Assembly (NCBI GenBank): GCA_903881585.1
Contig: CAIRTW010000273.1
Span: 1 to 60,991 of the forward strand
Direction: 5' to 3'
DNA from: an uncultured Bacteroidota bacterium
Lineage (GTDB): Bacteria; Bacteroidota; Bacteroidia; Chitinophagales; Chitinophagaceae
DNA: 60,991 nt
Shown: piece by piece, positions 1 to 8,581 of the stretch
Layout: each line of letters begins with the position of its first letter
Numbering within the stretch: position 1 is the first letter of the stretch
The notes under the pieces: model-generated
Database searches by the model: none
Seen by the model: the letters and a program-made list of their open reading frames with translations, nothing else
Told to the model about the DNA's origin: nothing
Made by a program: the position numbers and the translations under genes

Positions 1-259
1 ATCTAGTAAAAAGCATTGAAAATGAAACTATAAAAACGCTCACATCCTTCGACTATTATATGAATAGCTTTAGTGCCGTTTTTTAATGTCTAATTGGTAT
101 TACTGCGTTTCTGGATATGATATGAAGGGCCGTAAATTTGTAATGAAGGGTGGTTTTGGTGGCATAAGCGAATTTTCGAAAGAGACACATTATTTATTTT
201 CACTAAATAATAAGAGTCTGCTAAACGGGATATAAAAAGAAGGTGGGGAAATGAGAGTG
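1..259. other. left flank without a gene
   Basis: I see no convincing gene in this stretch. It is AT-rich and ends just after the stop codon of the LytTR regulator. At 88-104 it contains GTCTAATTGGTATTACT, almost the same string that closes the interspersed repeats at 29706-29819 and 46438-46549. It may therefore be the decayed end of another copy lying downstream of a minus-strand gene. Confidence 0.5.
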
Positions 260-994
260 CTACAATCCTGTATTCAATTGTGCCAGCAGCTCATCGCGGA
301 AGTTCTTGGAAATGGGAATCTCGGTCTCGTTTATTTTCAGGAACGAGGAGTTGATGAGATCTACTTTGTCCAGGTTTACAGCATAGCTGCGGTGTACCCG
401 AAAAAAATTCTTAGCGTTTATCTTATCCAGATATTCGGGAATACTACCGCGCACCAGGAATTTTTTAGCAGCCATGTGAAAGGTAACGTACGCTCCTTCG
501 CTTTCTATGTATTGCACGTCATCGAACTTCACCTTGTGAAAATACTGTCCGTCCTTGATAAACAGGGCGCCTTTTATAAGGTAATTATCTGCACTTTTCT
601 TTTTGTCAGGCGCTTGCTGCATATTGAAGTTGCTCAGCGCAATTTCTATGGATAACAGCAGGTCCTTTTTATTGAATGGCTTCGAGAGATAGGCGTTAGG
701 CTGTACCTTTTTTGCCCTTTCCACCGTTGCCTTATCACTGTTGGCGGTAAGAAATATGATAGGTATATCGTAGTTGCTTCTTATGTGCATACCTAGATCT
801 ATTCCATCTTTATCCCCATCTATCTGAATATCCAGCAATACAAGATCAGGCGATTCTTTTTCCAGCATCAGGACGGCCGCATCATAACTTTTACATGGCT
901 TGGGCACTACATAGTTCAGCTCCTCAAGCAATTGGCGCAGGTCGCTTGCTATGATGAACTCATCTTCCACTATGCCTATTTTCGCCTCGTACAT
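260..994 (-). CDS. LytTR-family response regulator
   Basis: A response regulator that would take a phosphoryl group from a sensor kinase and bind DNA through a LytTR domain. Residues 1-125 form a receiver: acidic pocket EDE at 10-12, phospho-acceptor Asp near 55 in LLDIQID, the LTANSD switch region and the conserved Lys in LSKPF. The C-terminal third is a LytTR domain (YIESEGAYVTFH, FFRVHRSYAVNLDKVD). I chose the ATG at 994, giving MYEAKIGIVEDE, over an upstream in-frame ATG at 1021 because receivers normally start a few residues before the first beta strand. It lies 92 bp downstream of the sensor kinase gene on the same strand, so the two are probably one operon and a cognate pair. Target genes cannot be told from the sequence. 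Confidence 0.93.
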   Translation of the reverse strand: MYEAKIGIVEDEFIIASDLRQLLEELNYVVPKPCKSYDAAVLMLEKESPDLVLLDIQIDGDKDGIDLGMHIRSNYDIPIIFLTANSDKATVERAKKVQPNAYLSKPFNKKDLLLSIEIALSNFNMQQAPDKKKSADNYLIKGALFIKDGQYFHKVKFDDVQYIESEGAYVTFHMAAKKFLVRGSIPEYLDKINAKNFFRVHRSYAVNLDKVDLINSSFLKINETEIPISKNFRDELLAQLNTGL

Positions 995-1086
995 ACGATG
1001 TTTTAGTTGCAACAGGAACAAAAAATATTCCTGTAAATATAAAAATACCTTTTCCCCTTTCAGTTCGTTTTATGATTAAGGGATTG

Positions 1087-4000
1087 TTAATACACTGTTT
1101 TCTTCTTCTCATCCGGTGTAAATGAGAATTTCATACAGAACCCTTTATCGTAGTAATAACTTACGTCTCCGTTAAGCTGCTCGGTGAGCCCTGTGATCAG
1201 CCTCATTCCCATAGAGGGCAGGTCCCCGATGCCAATACCTTCTTTAAGGCCAGGCCCGTTATCCCGATATACCAGAGAATATTTTTCCCCTTCTTTACCT
1301 GATTGCAGTATTATACGTGGATCGCTGACATTGGTAAAGGCGTACTTAAAAGAATTGGTAAACAGCTCATTCAGTATCAGCCCCAGCAACACCGCCTGGT
1401 CGATCTCAACATTCATCTCGTGAATATTATTTTCCAGAATAAACTGTTTTTCATCAATAGTATATATCCCTGCTATCTGGTTGAAAATGTCTCCCGCAAA
1501 TGTCCCTAATTCCAGTGCCTCCAAAGCATCTTCCTGGTAGAGGCGCTGGTGTATCGCTGCTATGGCCATTATCCGGTTTCTCCCTTCCAGCAAGGCTCTC
1601 CTGGCTTTTTCATCATCAATTCCGCGCGATTGCATTTGCAGCAGGCTGCTGATCACCTGCAGATTGTTTTTCACGCGGTGGTGTACTTCTTTTAGCAACA
1701 CATCTTTCTGGGCAAGCGAAACTTCCAGGTCATCCGTCTTTTTCTTCAGGTCCCCTGTTCTTTCCTGCACTACTTTATCCAGGCGCTTATTCTCACGCCG
1801 CAACCTGTAAACCCGCCAGCGGTAACCTGCTATTACCATTACAACAGCAGCGATGACTACGGCAAATAAAAACCACAGGTTCAAGTAAAAGGGACGTGTA
1901 ACATTGATGTTTATGACTAACTCGTTTTTACTCCAGACCCCGTCTGCGGCCTGCGCTTTTATGTGCAGTACATGTGTATCATAAGGCAGCCTGCTGAAAC
2001 GGAGTGTACGGTCTTTTTGCACGTTCCAGCCAGTGTCTATGCCGTCTATTTTCCAGTAATAATTGGTTTGTTGCGGATTGTCGAAATTAAGCAACGCAAA
2101 CTCGAGCGTAAAAAAACGGTCCTGCGGGTTGAGGGTGATCGTGTTGCCGGCGACCAGCGATGCTCTCTTATCCTCCAGCTTGTTGGTCTCGCCATTGAAC
2201 TGCAAAAATGAAGTGATCGCTAAATTTGACCTGCTTTTTTTGTCGGAAGTATCTGCTAAGAAATTGCGCGGGTCTATTACAGTAATGCCATTCAGCGAAC
2301 CAAAATAGATGAGGCCGGAATCATCTTTATAATGCGATACGCGGTTGAATTCGTTATTGGTAATGCCATCGTCCTCCGTATATGTTTTCACTACTCCCGT
2401 AGCCTTATTCATTTTCATTATTCCATAGTCGCTGCTCATCCATACGTTGCCGTAATCATCATCATACACTGCATATATATTGTTATTGCTCAGCCCATCT
2501 GCCTGTGTATAGAGCTTACTGATCTTGTTTGCCCTATCCCATCTTATAAGGCCACTTTCAGTTGCCAGCCAGTATATGCCATTGGCATCCTGTATAAAAT
2601 GCTGAAATTGAGTGGCCGGGAGATAGTGGCTTCCTGTGTCTGCTGCCGAGTAACGGGCGGTGATGCCTTTGGCGGCATCCATTGCATACAGTCCGGTATT
2701 AGTACACATCCATACCTGGCCATTACGGTCTGGCGTTATACATAACACCAGCGAGGCAGATAACTCTTCAAAATCATTGTATTGTGTATATGGCGCAAAA
2801 GCCAGGGTATTTTCATTAAACCACCGAAGGCCGGGATTGTAACCGAGGATGCACTTTCCTTTTGCATATTCGTAAACACACCAGCAATCTCCAATCATTG
2901 AAGCAGGCTTCTTGAATTTGGTCACCTTTCCTTTCCCGTCAACAATACATTCATCACCGGCCATTATACCACCGGATATTTTTTTCGCCGGATAGTAATA
3001 TCCTTGGTCCAGTAATTTCGACTTCCCGGTCGCTTTATCGATACAAAACAAACCTCCAAATTCATTGCTCACATAAAGTTTACCGTTCCATTCAATAATC
3101 CCCCGGCATGCATTTATGGCCCCAATCCCTTTTTTGCCATTGTAATACTGCCGAAATTGGTTTTTTCTCAGGGTCAGTTGGTACAAACCATACCCGGTTG
3201 ATATCCATGTGCGGTCTTTACTGCCGGGTATCAGGCTGATCCTCTCATCGAAGCCCGGAATTTTCTCTTCCCGGAAATCGCGCAGTACACCAGTTCCAGG
3301 AATGAATATTTTATAGTCATAGAAAACAGCTGCTCCGTTATTGATGGTGGCAATAGGATTTGGGTCTGACAGCCGGGGAGGAAATACGCCGCTCACGTTT
3401 TTTATTTCCAGGTCTGGAGATATGTAGTATAAAACAGCCCGTTCCTTGGTCACAATATATATACCGTGCTCATCTGCCTCATAAACTACCGAAGAAGGTA
3501 CAGGGGGAGCGTTTACAGTTTTTACTATTTTGCCCCTGATATCTGCTTTCGACAAATCATTATTGCTGTTTGCAATATAGAAGGATTTTGTCTGCGGGTC
3601 ACAGCCAATTAACGTATATCCCCCAGGAATTTTCCAGGTTGTTAATCCCTTTTTCGGATGCCATACATAGAACTGGTTTTCCACCGTGCGGCACACTAAA
3701 CTACTGTCTGCCAAAATGAACATGTCCCATATCGTGCCTTTAATGTTACCAAGTACATCCGACATCGGTATCACCTTTCCGGTGAGCGGATTGAAGATGC
3801 AATCATGTTTTTTTGCCCTTGAAACGAGCCATAAATTCCCGTTGGCATCTTCTGCGACCTGTTGTATATCATCGAACGCCGGATTTCGCACAGCGTAATA
3901 AGTAACAAATTTGTAGCCGTCAAAACGGCTTAGCCCCTGTGGCGTAGCAGCCCAGATGAAACCCGCACGGTCTTGGTATGTAGAGGTTACCTGACGGTGG

Positions 4001-4155
4001 GGAAGACCGTCTTTCACATCCCAGTGCTTCAGCCCAATGACATACTCCTGCGCATGAAGCAGGGTGCAGCCTAAAACCAAAAGTGAAGTAAGTAGTTTTT
4101 TCAAGCAGGAGCATTGAGGAGATAAATATAGCGGATTTTGTTTTGTGAGTTGCAT
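1087..4155 (-). CDS. Sensor histidine kinase with two-component propeller (Reg_prop, Y_Y_Y, HisKA_2)
   Basis: A membrane sensor kinase of about 1020 residues. A signal-like N-terminus ends near LLHAQE. It is followed by about 600 residues of propeller repeats (WDVKDGLPHRQV, GFIWAATPQGLSRFDGY, YGNVWMSSDYGIMKM), a Y_Y_Y-type beta domain (YYWKIDGIDTGW), one transmembrane helix (FYLNLWFLFAVVIAAVVMVI) and a cytoplasmic kinase. The kinase has a HisKA_2 motif, HHRVKNNLQVISSLLQMQS, and an ATPase domain with N box LNELFTNSFKYAF, G1 box DNGPGL and G2 box SMGMRLI. The periplasmic part resembles Bacteroidota sensors for polysaccharides or extracellular cues, but there is no HTH or receiver fusion. Output presumably goes to the LytTR regulator just downstream. 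The ATG at 4155 is preferred over an in-frame GTG at 4161. Confidence 0.92.
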   Translation of the reverse strand: MQLTKQNPLYLSPQCSCLKKLLTSLLVLGCTLLHAQEYVIGLKHWDVKDGLPHRQVTSTYQDRAGFIWAATPQGLSRFDGYKFVTYYAVRNPAFDDIQQVAEDANGNLWLVSRAKKHDCIFNPLTGKVIPMSDVLGNIKGTIWDMFILADSSLVCRTVENQFYVWHPKKGLTTWKIPGGYTLIGCDPQTKSFYIANSNNDLSKADIRGKIVKTVNAPPVPSSVVYEADEHGIYIVTKERAVLYYISPDLEIKNVSGVFPPRLSDPNPIATINNGAAVFYDYKIFIPGTGVLRDFREEKIPGFDERISLIPGSKDRTWISTGYGLYQLTLRKNQFRQYYNGKKGIGAINACRGIIEWNGKLYVSNEFGGLFCIDKATGKSKLLDQGYYYPAKKISGGIMAGDECIVDGKGKVTKFKKPASMIGDCWCVYEYAKGKCILGYNPGLRWFNENTLAFAPYTQYNDFEELSASLVLCITPDRNGQVWMCTNTGLYAMDAAKGITARYSAADTGSHYLPATQFQHFIQDANGIYWLATESGLIRWDRANKISKLYTQADGLSNNNIYAVYDDDYGNVWMSSDYGIMKMNKATGVVKTYTEDDGITNNEFNRVSHYKDDSGLIYFGSLNGITVIDPRNFLADTSDKKSRSNLAITSFLQFNGETNKLEDKRASLVAGNTITLNPQDRFFTLEFALLNFDNPQQTNYYWKIDGIDTGWNVQKDRTLRFSRLPYDTHVLHIKAQAADGVWSKNELVININVTRPFYLNLWFLFAVVIAAVVMVIAGYRWRVYRLRRENKRLDKVVQERTGDLKKKTDDLEVSLAQKDVLLKEVHHRVKNNLQVISSLLQMQSRGIDDEKARRALLEGRNRIMAIAAIHQRLYQEDALEALELGTFAGDIFNQIAGIYTIDEKQFILENNIHEMNVEIDQAVLLGLILNELFTNSFKYAFTNVSDPRIILQSGKEGEKYSLVYRDNGPGLKEGIGIGDLPSMGMRLITGLTEQLNGDVSYYYDKGFCMKFSFTPDEKKKTVY

Positions 4156-4167
4156 TACCACCTTGGC

Positions 4168-4197
4168 AAAAAAAATCCCGCATCAATGATGCGGGAT
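4168..4197 (-). terminator. Intrinsic terminator of rpoD
   Basis: ATCCCGCATCA at 4175-4185 is followed after one base by its exact reverse complement at 4187-4197. On the minus strand the hairpin runs into eight consecutive T (the A run 4168-4175). It lies just after the rpoD stop codon and ends before the start of the sensor kinase gene, so it separates the two units. Confidence 0.85.
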
Positions 4198-4220
4198 TAA
4201 AATATTATTTTGAAAAGGAA

Positions 4221-5090
4221 TTAGTTACCCAGGTAAGTTTTCAGCAGCTGGCAACGGCTGGCCGTGCGCAGCTTGGTGATCGCTTTATCCTTTATCTGGC
4301 GTACACGCTCACGGGTAAGTGAGAATTTCTCGCCGATATCTTCCAGGCTCATGGGGTTGGCCACGCCTATGCCGAAGTATAATTTTATTACGTCGCGCTG
4401 GCGGTCTGTAAGTGTGCTTAAAGAACGCTCTATTTCGCAACGGAGTGATTCGCCATGGTAAAGCTCAGCATCAGCAGCATCCGAATTTGGATTCTCCAGT
4501 ATGTCCAGCAGGGTATTGTCTTCGCTGTCCACAAATGGTGCATCAACAGATACGTGTCTTGCGGCTACGCCCAGTGTTGTTTCCACTTCTTCGGTGCCTA
4601 TTTCCAGCAGTTCTGCAAGCTCTTCTGTAGATGGTTCGCGCTCATACTCTTGTTCGAGCTGGGAATATGCTTTGCTTATTTTATTAGAAAGGCCAACTTT
4701 GTTTAATGGCAGGCGCACGATACGCGATTGTTCGGCAAGTGCCTGCAATATAGACTGGCGTATCCACCACACCGCATAAGATATGAATTTAAAGCCACGC
4801 GTTTCATCAAAGCGCTGTGCTGCCTTGATAAGGCCGAGGTTACCTTCGTTGATAAGATCGCTCAAAGAGAGGCCCTGGTTCTGGTATTGCTTTGCAACGG
4901 ATACAACGAAGCGCAGATTAGCTTTTGTGAGCTTCTCCAGTGCGCGTTGATCGCCCTGTTTGATTCGGATCGCGAGCTGCACTTCTTCTTCCGGCGTAAT
5001 AAGATCTACCTTGCCTATTTCCTGCAGGTATTTTTCAAGGGATTGGCTTTCACGGTTGGTAATGGATTTCGTGATCTTTAGCTGACGCAT
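4221..5090 (-). CDS. rpoD: Primary RNA polymerase sigma factor RpoD/SigA
   Basis: The housekeeping sigma factor, about 289 residues, the short form lacking region 1.1 that is usual in Bacteroidota. Region 1.2 is visible as [20 protein letters not shown]. Region 2 contains [25 protein letters not shown] and [15 protein letters not shown]. Region 3 is [13 protein letters not shown]. Region 4 has [15 protein letters not shown] and the helix-turn-helix [19 protein letters not shown]. The start [11 protein letters not shown] at 5090 matches the conserved N-terminus of this group; another in-frame ATG lies two codons upstream. The upstream region holds a short GT dinucleotide run and, on the minus strand, TATCATTG, a near match to the TAnnTTTG promoter box. 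This sigma factor would itself read such promoters. It is closed by the terminator at 4168-4197. Confidence 0.97.
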   Translation of the reverse strand: MRQLKITKSITNRESQSLEKYLQEIGKVDLITPEEEVQLAIRIKQGDQRALEKLTKANLRFVVSVAKQYQNQGLSLSDLINEGNLGLIKAAQRFDETRGFKFISYAVWWIRQSILQALAEQSRIVRLPLNKVGLSNKISKAYSQLEQEYEREPSTEELAELLEIGTEEVETTLGVAARHVSVDAPFVDSEDNTLLDILENPNSDAADAELYHGESLRCEIERSLSTLTDRQRDVIKLYFGIGVANPMSLEDIGEKFSLTRERVRQIKDKAITKLRTASRCQLLKTYLGN

Positions 5091-5347
5091 GGACATAAAC
5101 TAATAATTGTGTGTGTGTGAAATTATATAAGCTTACTGCTATAAGAATCAATGATAGGGGTATAACTACGGCAAAACTAAGGCTCTTGGCAATCAAACCC
5201 AAAAAAAATTATCATAGCGTTAACAATTATTTCTTATATGTCTGAATGTGTTTAATAAATATTCGACAGAATCAGGAATAAAATTTTGATTGTAGCTGCA
5301 TTTTTTTATTATTGCATCCAAACTGATAACAAGTGAACAGCACTGCA

Positions 5348-5731
5348 ATGAATAAAAAGAAATTAATGTACTCATTAGAATTTCCGATAAGATGCTCTCC
5401 AACTATATTGTACGAGTTTTTATCTACGCCTGTAGGCTTGCAGGAATGGTTTGCCGATAAGGTAGATCAGCGCGAACATACCTTTTTCTTCACCTGGAAT
5501 GGCAGTGTGGATACTGCGGATATACTCGAACATATAGACAACGAATTTATCAGGTACCGCTGGAATCACCAGAGCAAGGATGAATTTTTTGAATTTAGTA
5601 TAGAGCAAAGCCCGGTAACCAGCGAGACTATACTCCGGATCACTGATTTTGCAGACAAAGCAGACCAGAAAGACCAGGAGCGCCTGTGGAATTCGCAGGT
5701 GAGCGATCTGAAGCACCGCATCGGCAGCTAG
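5348..5731 (+). CDS. START-like (SRPBCC fold) protein
   Basis: A protein of 127 residues in the START/SRPBCC-like fold, of the small family common in Bacteroidota that begins KKLMYSLEFPIRCSP and continues GLQEWFADKVDQ, FFTWNGS and FIRYRWN. The fold has a hydrophobic cavity, but ligand and role are unknown. The ATG at 5348 (MNKKKLMYSLEF) is preferred over an in-frame GTG at 5333. It is divergent from rpoD and followed by a strong terminator, so it is probably a single-gene unit. Confidence 0.85.
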   Translation: MNKKKLMYSLEFPIRCSPTILYEFLSTPVGLQEWFADKVDQREHTFFFTWNGSVDTADILEHIDNEFIRYRWNHQSKDEFFEFSIEQSPVTSETILRITDFADKADQKDQERLWNSQVSDLKHRIGS

Positions 5732-5775
5732 TGTGCCGCCCCGGAGATGTTATTAATTCATTTTTCCTCTTTTAT

Positions 5776-5809
5776 AAAAGCTTGCTTCTGGTACCAGAAG
5801 CAGGCTTTT
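5776..5809 (+). terminator. Strong hairpin terminator after the START-like gene
   Basis: Left arm 5776-5792 and right arm 5793-5809 are complementary over 17 positions with a single U-G wobble. The core TGCTTCTGGTACCAGAAGCA is a perfect palindrome. The right arm ends in a short T run. It lies 44 bp after the stop codon of the START-like gene. Confidence 0.75.
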
Positions 5810-5867
5810 ACGTTCTAACAAAAGGTTAATCTCACGGCGGTGATTCACGAATCGCTGTTGTTTTATG

Positions 5868-5875
5868 TAGGTTTG
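5868..5875 (+). promoter_or_regulatory. Bacteroidota -7 box upstream of the LptF/LptG permease
   Basis: TAGGTTTG matches the Bacteroidota -7 consensus TAnnTTTG exactly and lies 20 bp before the TTG start codon. No clear TTTG -33 box is present at the usual spacing. A short palindrome GATTC-AC-GAATC at 5842-5853 lies where the -33 region would be and could be an operator; that is a guess. Confidence 0.5.
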
Positions 5876-5895
5876 CACCAGAAACGATATAAGTA

Positions 5896-7395
5896 TTGAT
5901 AAAGAAGCTCGACATATTGCTCATCCGGAGTTTCATCGGGCCATTTATTGTTACTTTTTTTGTGTCCCTGTTCGTGCTCATGATGCAGTTCTTCTGGCTG
6001 TATATGGATGAGATGATCGGCAAGGGCCTGAACATATGGATCATCGTTCAGTTGCTGGTATATATGTCCACAACACTGGTGCCGCTCGCACTGCCGCTGA
6101 GTGTGCTTCTTTCTTCTATCATGACCTTCGGCAACATGGGCGAGAATTTTGAGCTCGTAGCCATTAAGTCTTCCGGTATTTCCTTGCTTCGCTTTATGCG
6201 GCCCCTTCTTTTATTTATACTGTTTATTTCGGGCCTGGCGTTCTTGTTCAGCAATGATGTGATCCCTGTGGCCAATCTTAAAGCGCTCTCTCTTCTTTAC
6301 GACGTACGTAATTCTAAGCCGGCCCTCAACATCCGCCCGGACCAGTTCAATAGTGACATACAAGGCTACTCGATAAGAGTAGGCAGCAAGGACAAGGAAG
6401 GAAACATTATTCGCGATGTGATCATCTATGACCACACAGATATGCTGGGCAATGACAAGATCGTATTGGCCAAAGAGGGACAGATGATACCTGCGCCCGA
6501 CAAGCAGTCGCTCATATTCAGGCTGAAGGATGGCTGGCAATACCAGGAAGGGTATGACCGCGGAGCGCACAATTTCACACAAACGAGAGCCCACTTTGCC
6601 ATGTACGATAAAGTATTTGATCTCTCTGGGTTTAAGTTTACACGCGCCAACGAAGACCTGTTTAAGAACGCCTACCAGATGATGAATGTGGCGCAGCTGA
6701 AAGAGAGCATTGACAGCCTGGGCAAAGACAAGCGGAGGAGCTACAATAACATGGGCGGCTATATGGCGCCTTACATCACATATGGCAACAAGGCAAAAGA
6801 GGGAGACTCCCTGGGCAAAAAGATGAACAGGTATTCTTATGCGGCGCTCAAATACGATTCCACCTTTTTGCAGCTGGTTCCCGATTCTTTAAGAACCACT
6901 GTGATGCAAACTGTTGTTAATAACCTTCGCAGCTTCAAGTCGCTCGCTGATGCCAATTCACTGGATAAAAAACTACAGTCGGAAAACTATCTGAAACTTG
7001 CAGTAGAGCTGCACCGCAAGTTTACGCTGCCCTTTGCATGTATCCTGTTGTTCCTTATAGGCGCTCCGCTCGGGGCTATTATACGCAAGGGCGGGCTGGG
7101 TATGCCATTGGTGATAGCTGTGGTGTTTTTTATCACGTTTCATATCCTTAATATCACGGGGGAGAAACTGGTAAAAGCCGGGTCCGCAGTTCCCTGGCTG
7201 GGCATGTGGATGTCCACGATGATATTGCTGCCTGTAGCCTTCTGGCTGATCAATGCTGCCCGTAAAGACTCGAATATCTTTAATCGTGAGTTGTACGTCC
7301 GGTTTTTCAAAATCGTAGCCAGGGCATTTGGCGGCGGTTTGTATGTAGCGATAGCCGATGCAGAGGCGGGCGATCCTAAAAATAATGTTGTATAA
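5896..7395 (+). CDS. LptF/LptG family permease (YjgP/YjgQ)
   Basis: Inner-membrane permease subunit of the Lpt machine that extracts lipopolysaccharide and passes it to the periplasmic bridge. The 499 residues have the family layout: N-terminal membrane helices (LLIRSFIGPFIVTFFVSLF, YMSTTLVPLALPLSVLLSSI, LLFILFISGLAFLF), a long periplasmic beta-jellyroll region at about 130-380, then C-terminal helices (FTLPFACILLFLIGAPLGAI, LVIAVVFFITFHILNITGE). GAPLGAIIRKGG is the typical cytoplasmic loop. LptF and LptG cannot be told apart here. The reading frame begins with TTG at 5896, since no ATG precedes the first helix. The PAP2 gene follows after 11 bp, suggesting an envelope operon. Confidence 0.93.
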   Translation: MIKKLDILLIRSFIGPFIVTFFVSLFVLMMQFFWLYMDEMIGKGLNIWIIVQLLVYMSTTLVPLALPLSVLLSSIMTFGNMGENFELVAIKSSGISLLRFMRPLLLFILFISGLAFLFSNDVIPVANLKALSLLYDVRNSKPALNIRPDQFNSDIQGYSIRVGSKDKEGNIIRDVIIYDHTDMLGNDKIVLAKEGQMIPAPDKQSLIFRLKDGWQYQEGYDRGAHNFTQTRAHFAMYDKVFDLSGFKFTRANEDLFKNAYQMMNVAQLKESIDSLGKDKRRSYNNMGGYMAPYITYGNKAKEGDSLGKKMNRYSYAALKYDSTFLQLVPDSLRTTVMQTVVNNLRSFKSLADANSLDKKLQSENYLKLAVELHRKFTLPFACILLFLIGAPLGAIIRKGGLGMPLVIAVVFFITFHILNITGEKLVKAGSAVPWLGMWMSTMILLPVAFWLINAARKDSNIFNRELYVRFFKIVARAFGGGLYVAIADAEAGDPKNNVV

Positions 7396-7406
7396 ACAAG
7401 GAAACT

Positions 7407-8057
7407 TTGCTTAGAAAGCGGAATATATCATACAATCCCTGGTTCTTTTTTCCGTTCCTTGCGTGGATCGTTATAGGAGCCGTACTACAGTTACTGTTTA
7501 CTAAGGATCAGCTGTTCTTTGCTATCAATACGCATTATACCCCTTTTGCCGATGTAGTGATGTACTACACCACATGGCTGGGCGAAGGGTGGTTTATTGT
7601 GATCTTGCTTTTATTGCTATTTGCTGTTTCCCGCTTTCGCAATTTGTGGTATTTTATTACTGCCACTTTGTGCAGCCTCATACCGATGGCAATACAACAG
7701 GGCCTGAAAGAATTTTTTAAAGCGCCCCGGCCGCGGTCCTATTTTCACGACACTACCGTAATGCACTTTGTCTCAACCTGGCCCAGCCTTGTGAATAATA
7801 GTTTTCCTTCCGGCCATAGCGAGGGTGCGTTCAGTTTTTTTTGTTTTGCTTCCCTGTTATTGCCCGAAAAGTATAGAAAGTTTGGGCTGTTATTTTTCCT
7901 TGTCGGATTGTGTGTCTGTTATTCCCGCATCTACCTCACCGCACATTTTTTTGCCGATGTATATGCCGGGAGCATTATAGGCGGGGTAGTGACTACAGTG
8001 GTTTATTCTTTGATGAGCAGGTATAAGGATACACTCGAAAAAAAGAAGATTGGTTAA
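7407..8057 (+). CDS. PAP2-family membrane phosphatase
   Basis: A type 2 phosphatidic acid phosphatase-like enzyme, 216 residues with about six membrane helices. It carries all three catalytic motifs: KEFFKAPRP (K-x6-RP), FPSGH, and SRIYLTAHFFADV (SR-x5-H-x3-D). Family members dephosphorylate lipid pyrophosphates such as undecaprenyl pyrophosphate, lipid A or phosphatidic acid; the substrate here is not evident. It starts with TTG 11 bp after the LptF/LptG-like gene, so it is probably co-transcribed. An undecaprenyl-pyrophosphate or lipid A phosphatase role would fit that context but is inference. Confidence 0.93.
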   Translation: MLRKRNISYNPWFFFPFLAWIVIGAVLQLLFTKDQLFFAINTHYTPFADVVMYYTTWLGEGWFIVILLLLLFAVSRFRNLWYFITATLCSLIPMAIQQGLKEFFKAPRPRSYFHDTTVMHFVSTWPSLVNNSFPSGHSEGAFSFFCFASLLLPEKYRKFGLLFFLVGLCVCYSRIYLTAHFFADVYAGSIIGGVVTTVVYSLMSRYKDTLEKKKIG

Positions 8058-8117
8058 AAATTGTTGCTACCTTTCAAATCTGTTTTTTGCAAGCAGATGA
8101 ATAAATGTTTTTGAGGT

Positions 8118-8387
8118 TTGGATATAAAGGATAAACTGCCAGCCGGTACGAAATCAGAAGCACACAGCTATCATCTTTTTCTTGATGAAGCAGGTGACAC
8201 TGCTTTCTATAGCCTGCATAAAAAGGTGATCATAGGAACGCATGAACGGGGAGAGATCAGGTACTATAACTTTCTAAAAGAGAAGATATCAACGATTACA
8301 GACCTGTATGATTGCGAAAATAATAAAGGGTATAGTAATTACTATACCCTTGAAAAACCATTAACTGTTGAAAATATGCTTAAATAA
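8118..8387 (+). pseudogene. Internally deleted DUF3800-type gene remnant
   Basis: The 89-residue reading frame opens with TTG and begins MDIKDKLPAGTKSEAH, then YHLFLDEAGDTAFYS, which looks like the N-terminal strand and acidic motif of DUF3800 proteins (FLDEsGd). Full members have more than 200 residues. Here, after KKVIIGTH, the sequence jumps to RYYNFLKEKISTITDLYD and a tail NYYTLEKPLTVENMLK that would suit the C-terminus. I infer an internal deletion of the middle, leaving a fused relic. The -1 reading frame remains open past the stop through the downstream structured element to 8468, though this may be chance. DUF3800 is of unknown function and is often found with conserved RNAs. Confidence 0.5.
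8326..8351. repeat. Perfect 26-bp palindrome inside the DUF3800 relic
   Basis: AAGGGTATAGTAA at 8326-8338 is followed directly by its exact reverse complement at 8339-8351, with no spacer. It lies near the 3' end of the DUF3800-type reading frame. In RNA it would make a tall hairpin. No T run follows, so it is not an obvious terminator. Confidence 0.8.
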
Positions 8388-8392
8388 AAAAA

Positions 8393-8462
8393 GTGCCCGC
8401 AAATGTCCTAAGCTAGGATACCCTGCAACGACATGGAGTCGGAGTTCAAACGCAGAAGGCAC
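8393..8462 (+). ncRNA. Candidate structured RNA downstream of the DUF3800 relic
   Basis: About 70 bases with nested pairing read by eye. An outer helix pairs GTGCC (8393-8397) with GGCAC (8458-8462). A hairpin pairs TCCTA (8406-8410) with TAGGA (8414-8418). A second arm pairs CTGC (8423-8426) with GCAG (8452-8455), with CGAC (8429-8432) pairing GTCG (8438-8441) inside it. The result is a three-way junction with an almost fully base-paired frame. Conserved RNA motifs next to DUF3800 genes have been published (the DUF3800 motif series in Rfam); whether this is one of them needs a covariance search. The strand is assumed from the DUF3800 relic. Confidence 0.5.
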
Positions 8463-8581
8463 ACCATAAAAGTAATATTATTTTGCAACGTTACAAATTG
8501 ATAAAAACATCACCGTAATCTATGGTCTTATCATACATTTCCATTGATTTTTCACATAATCCATTACTCGCGTAAAGCTAC

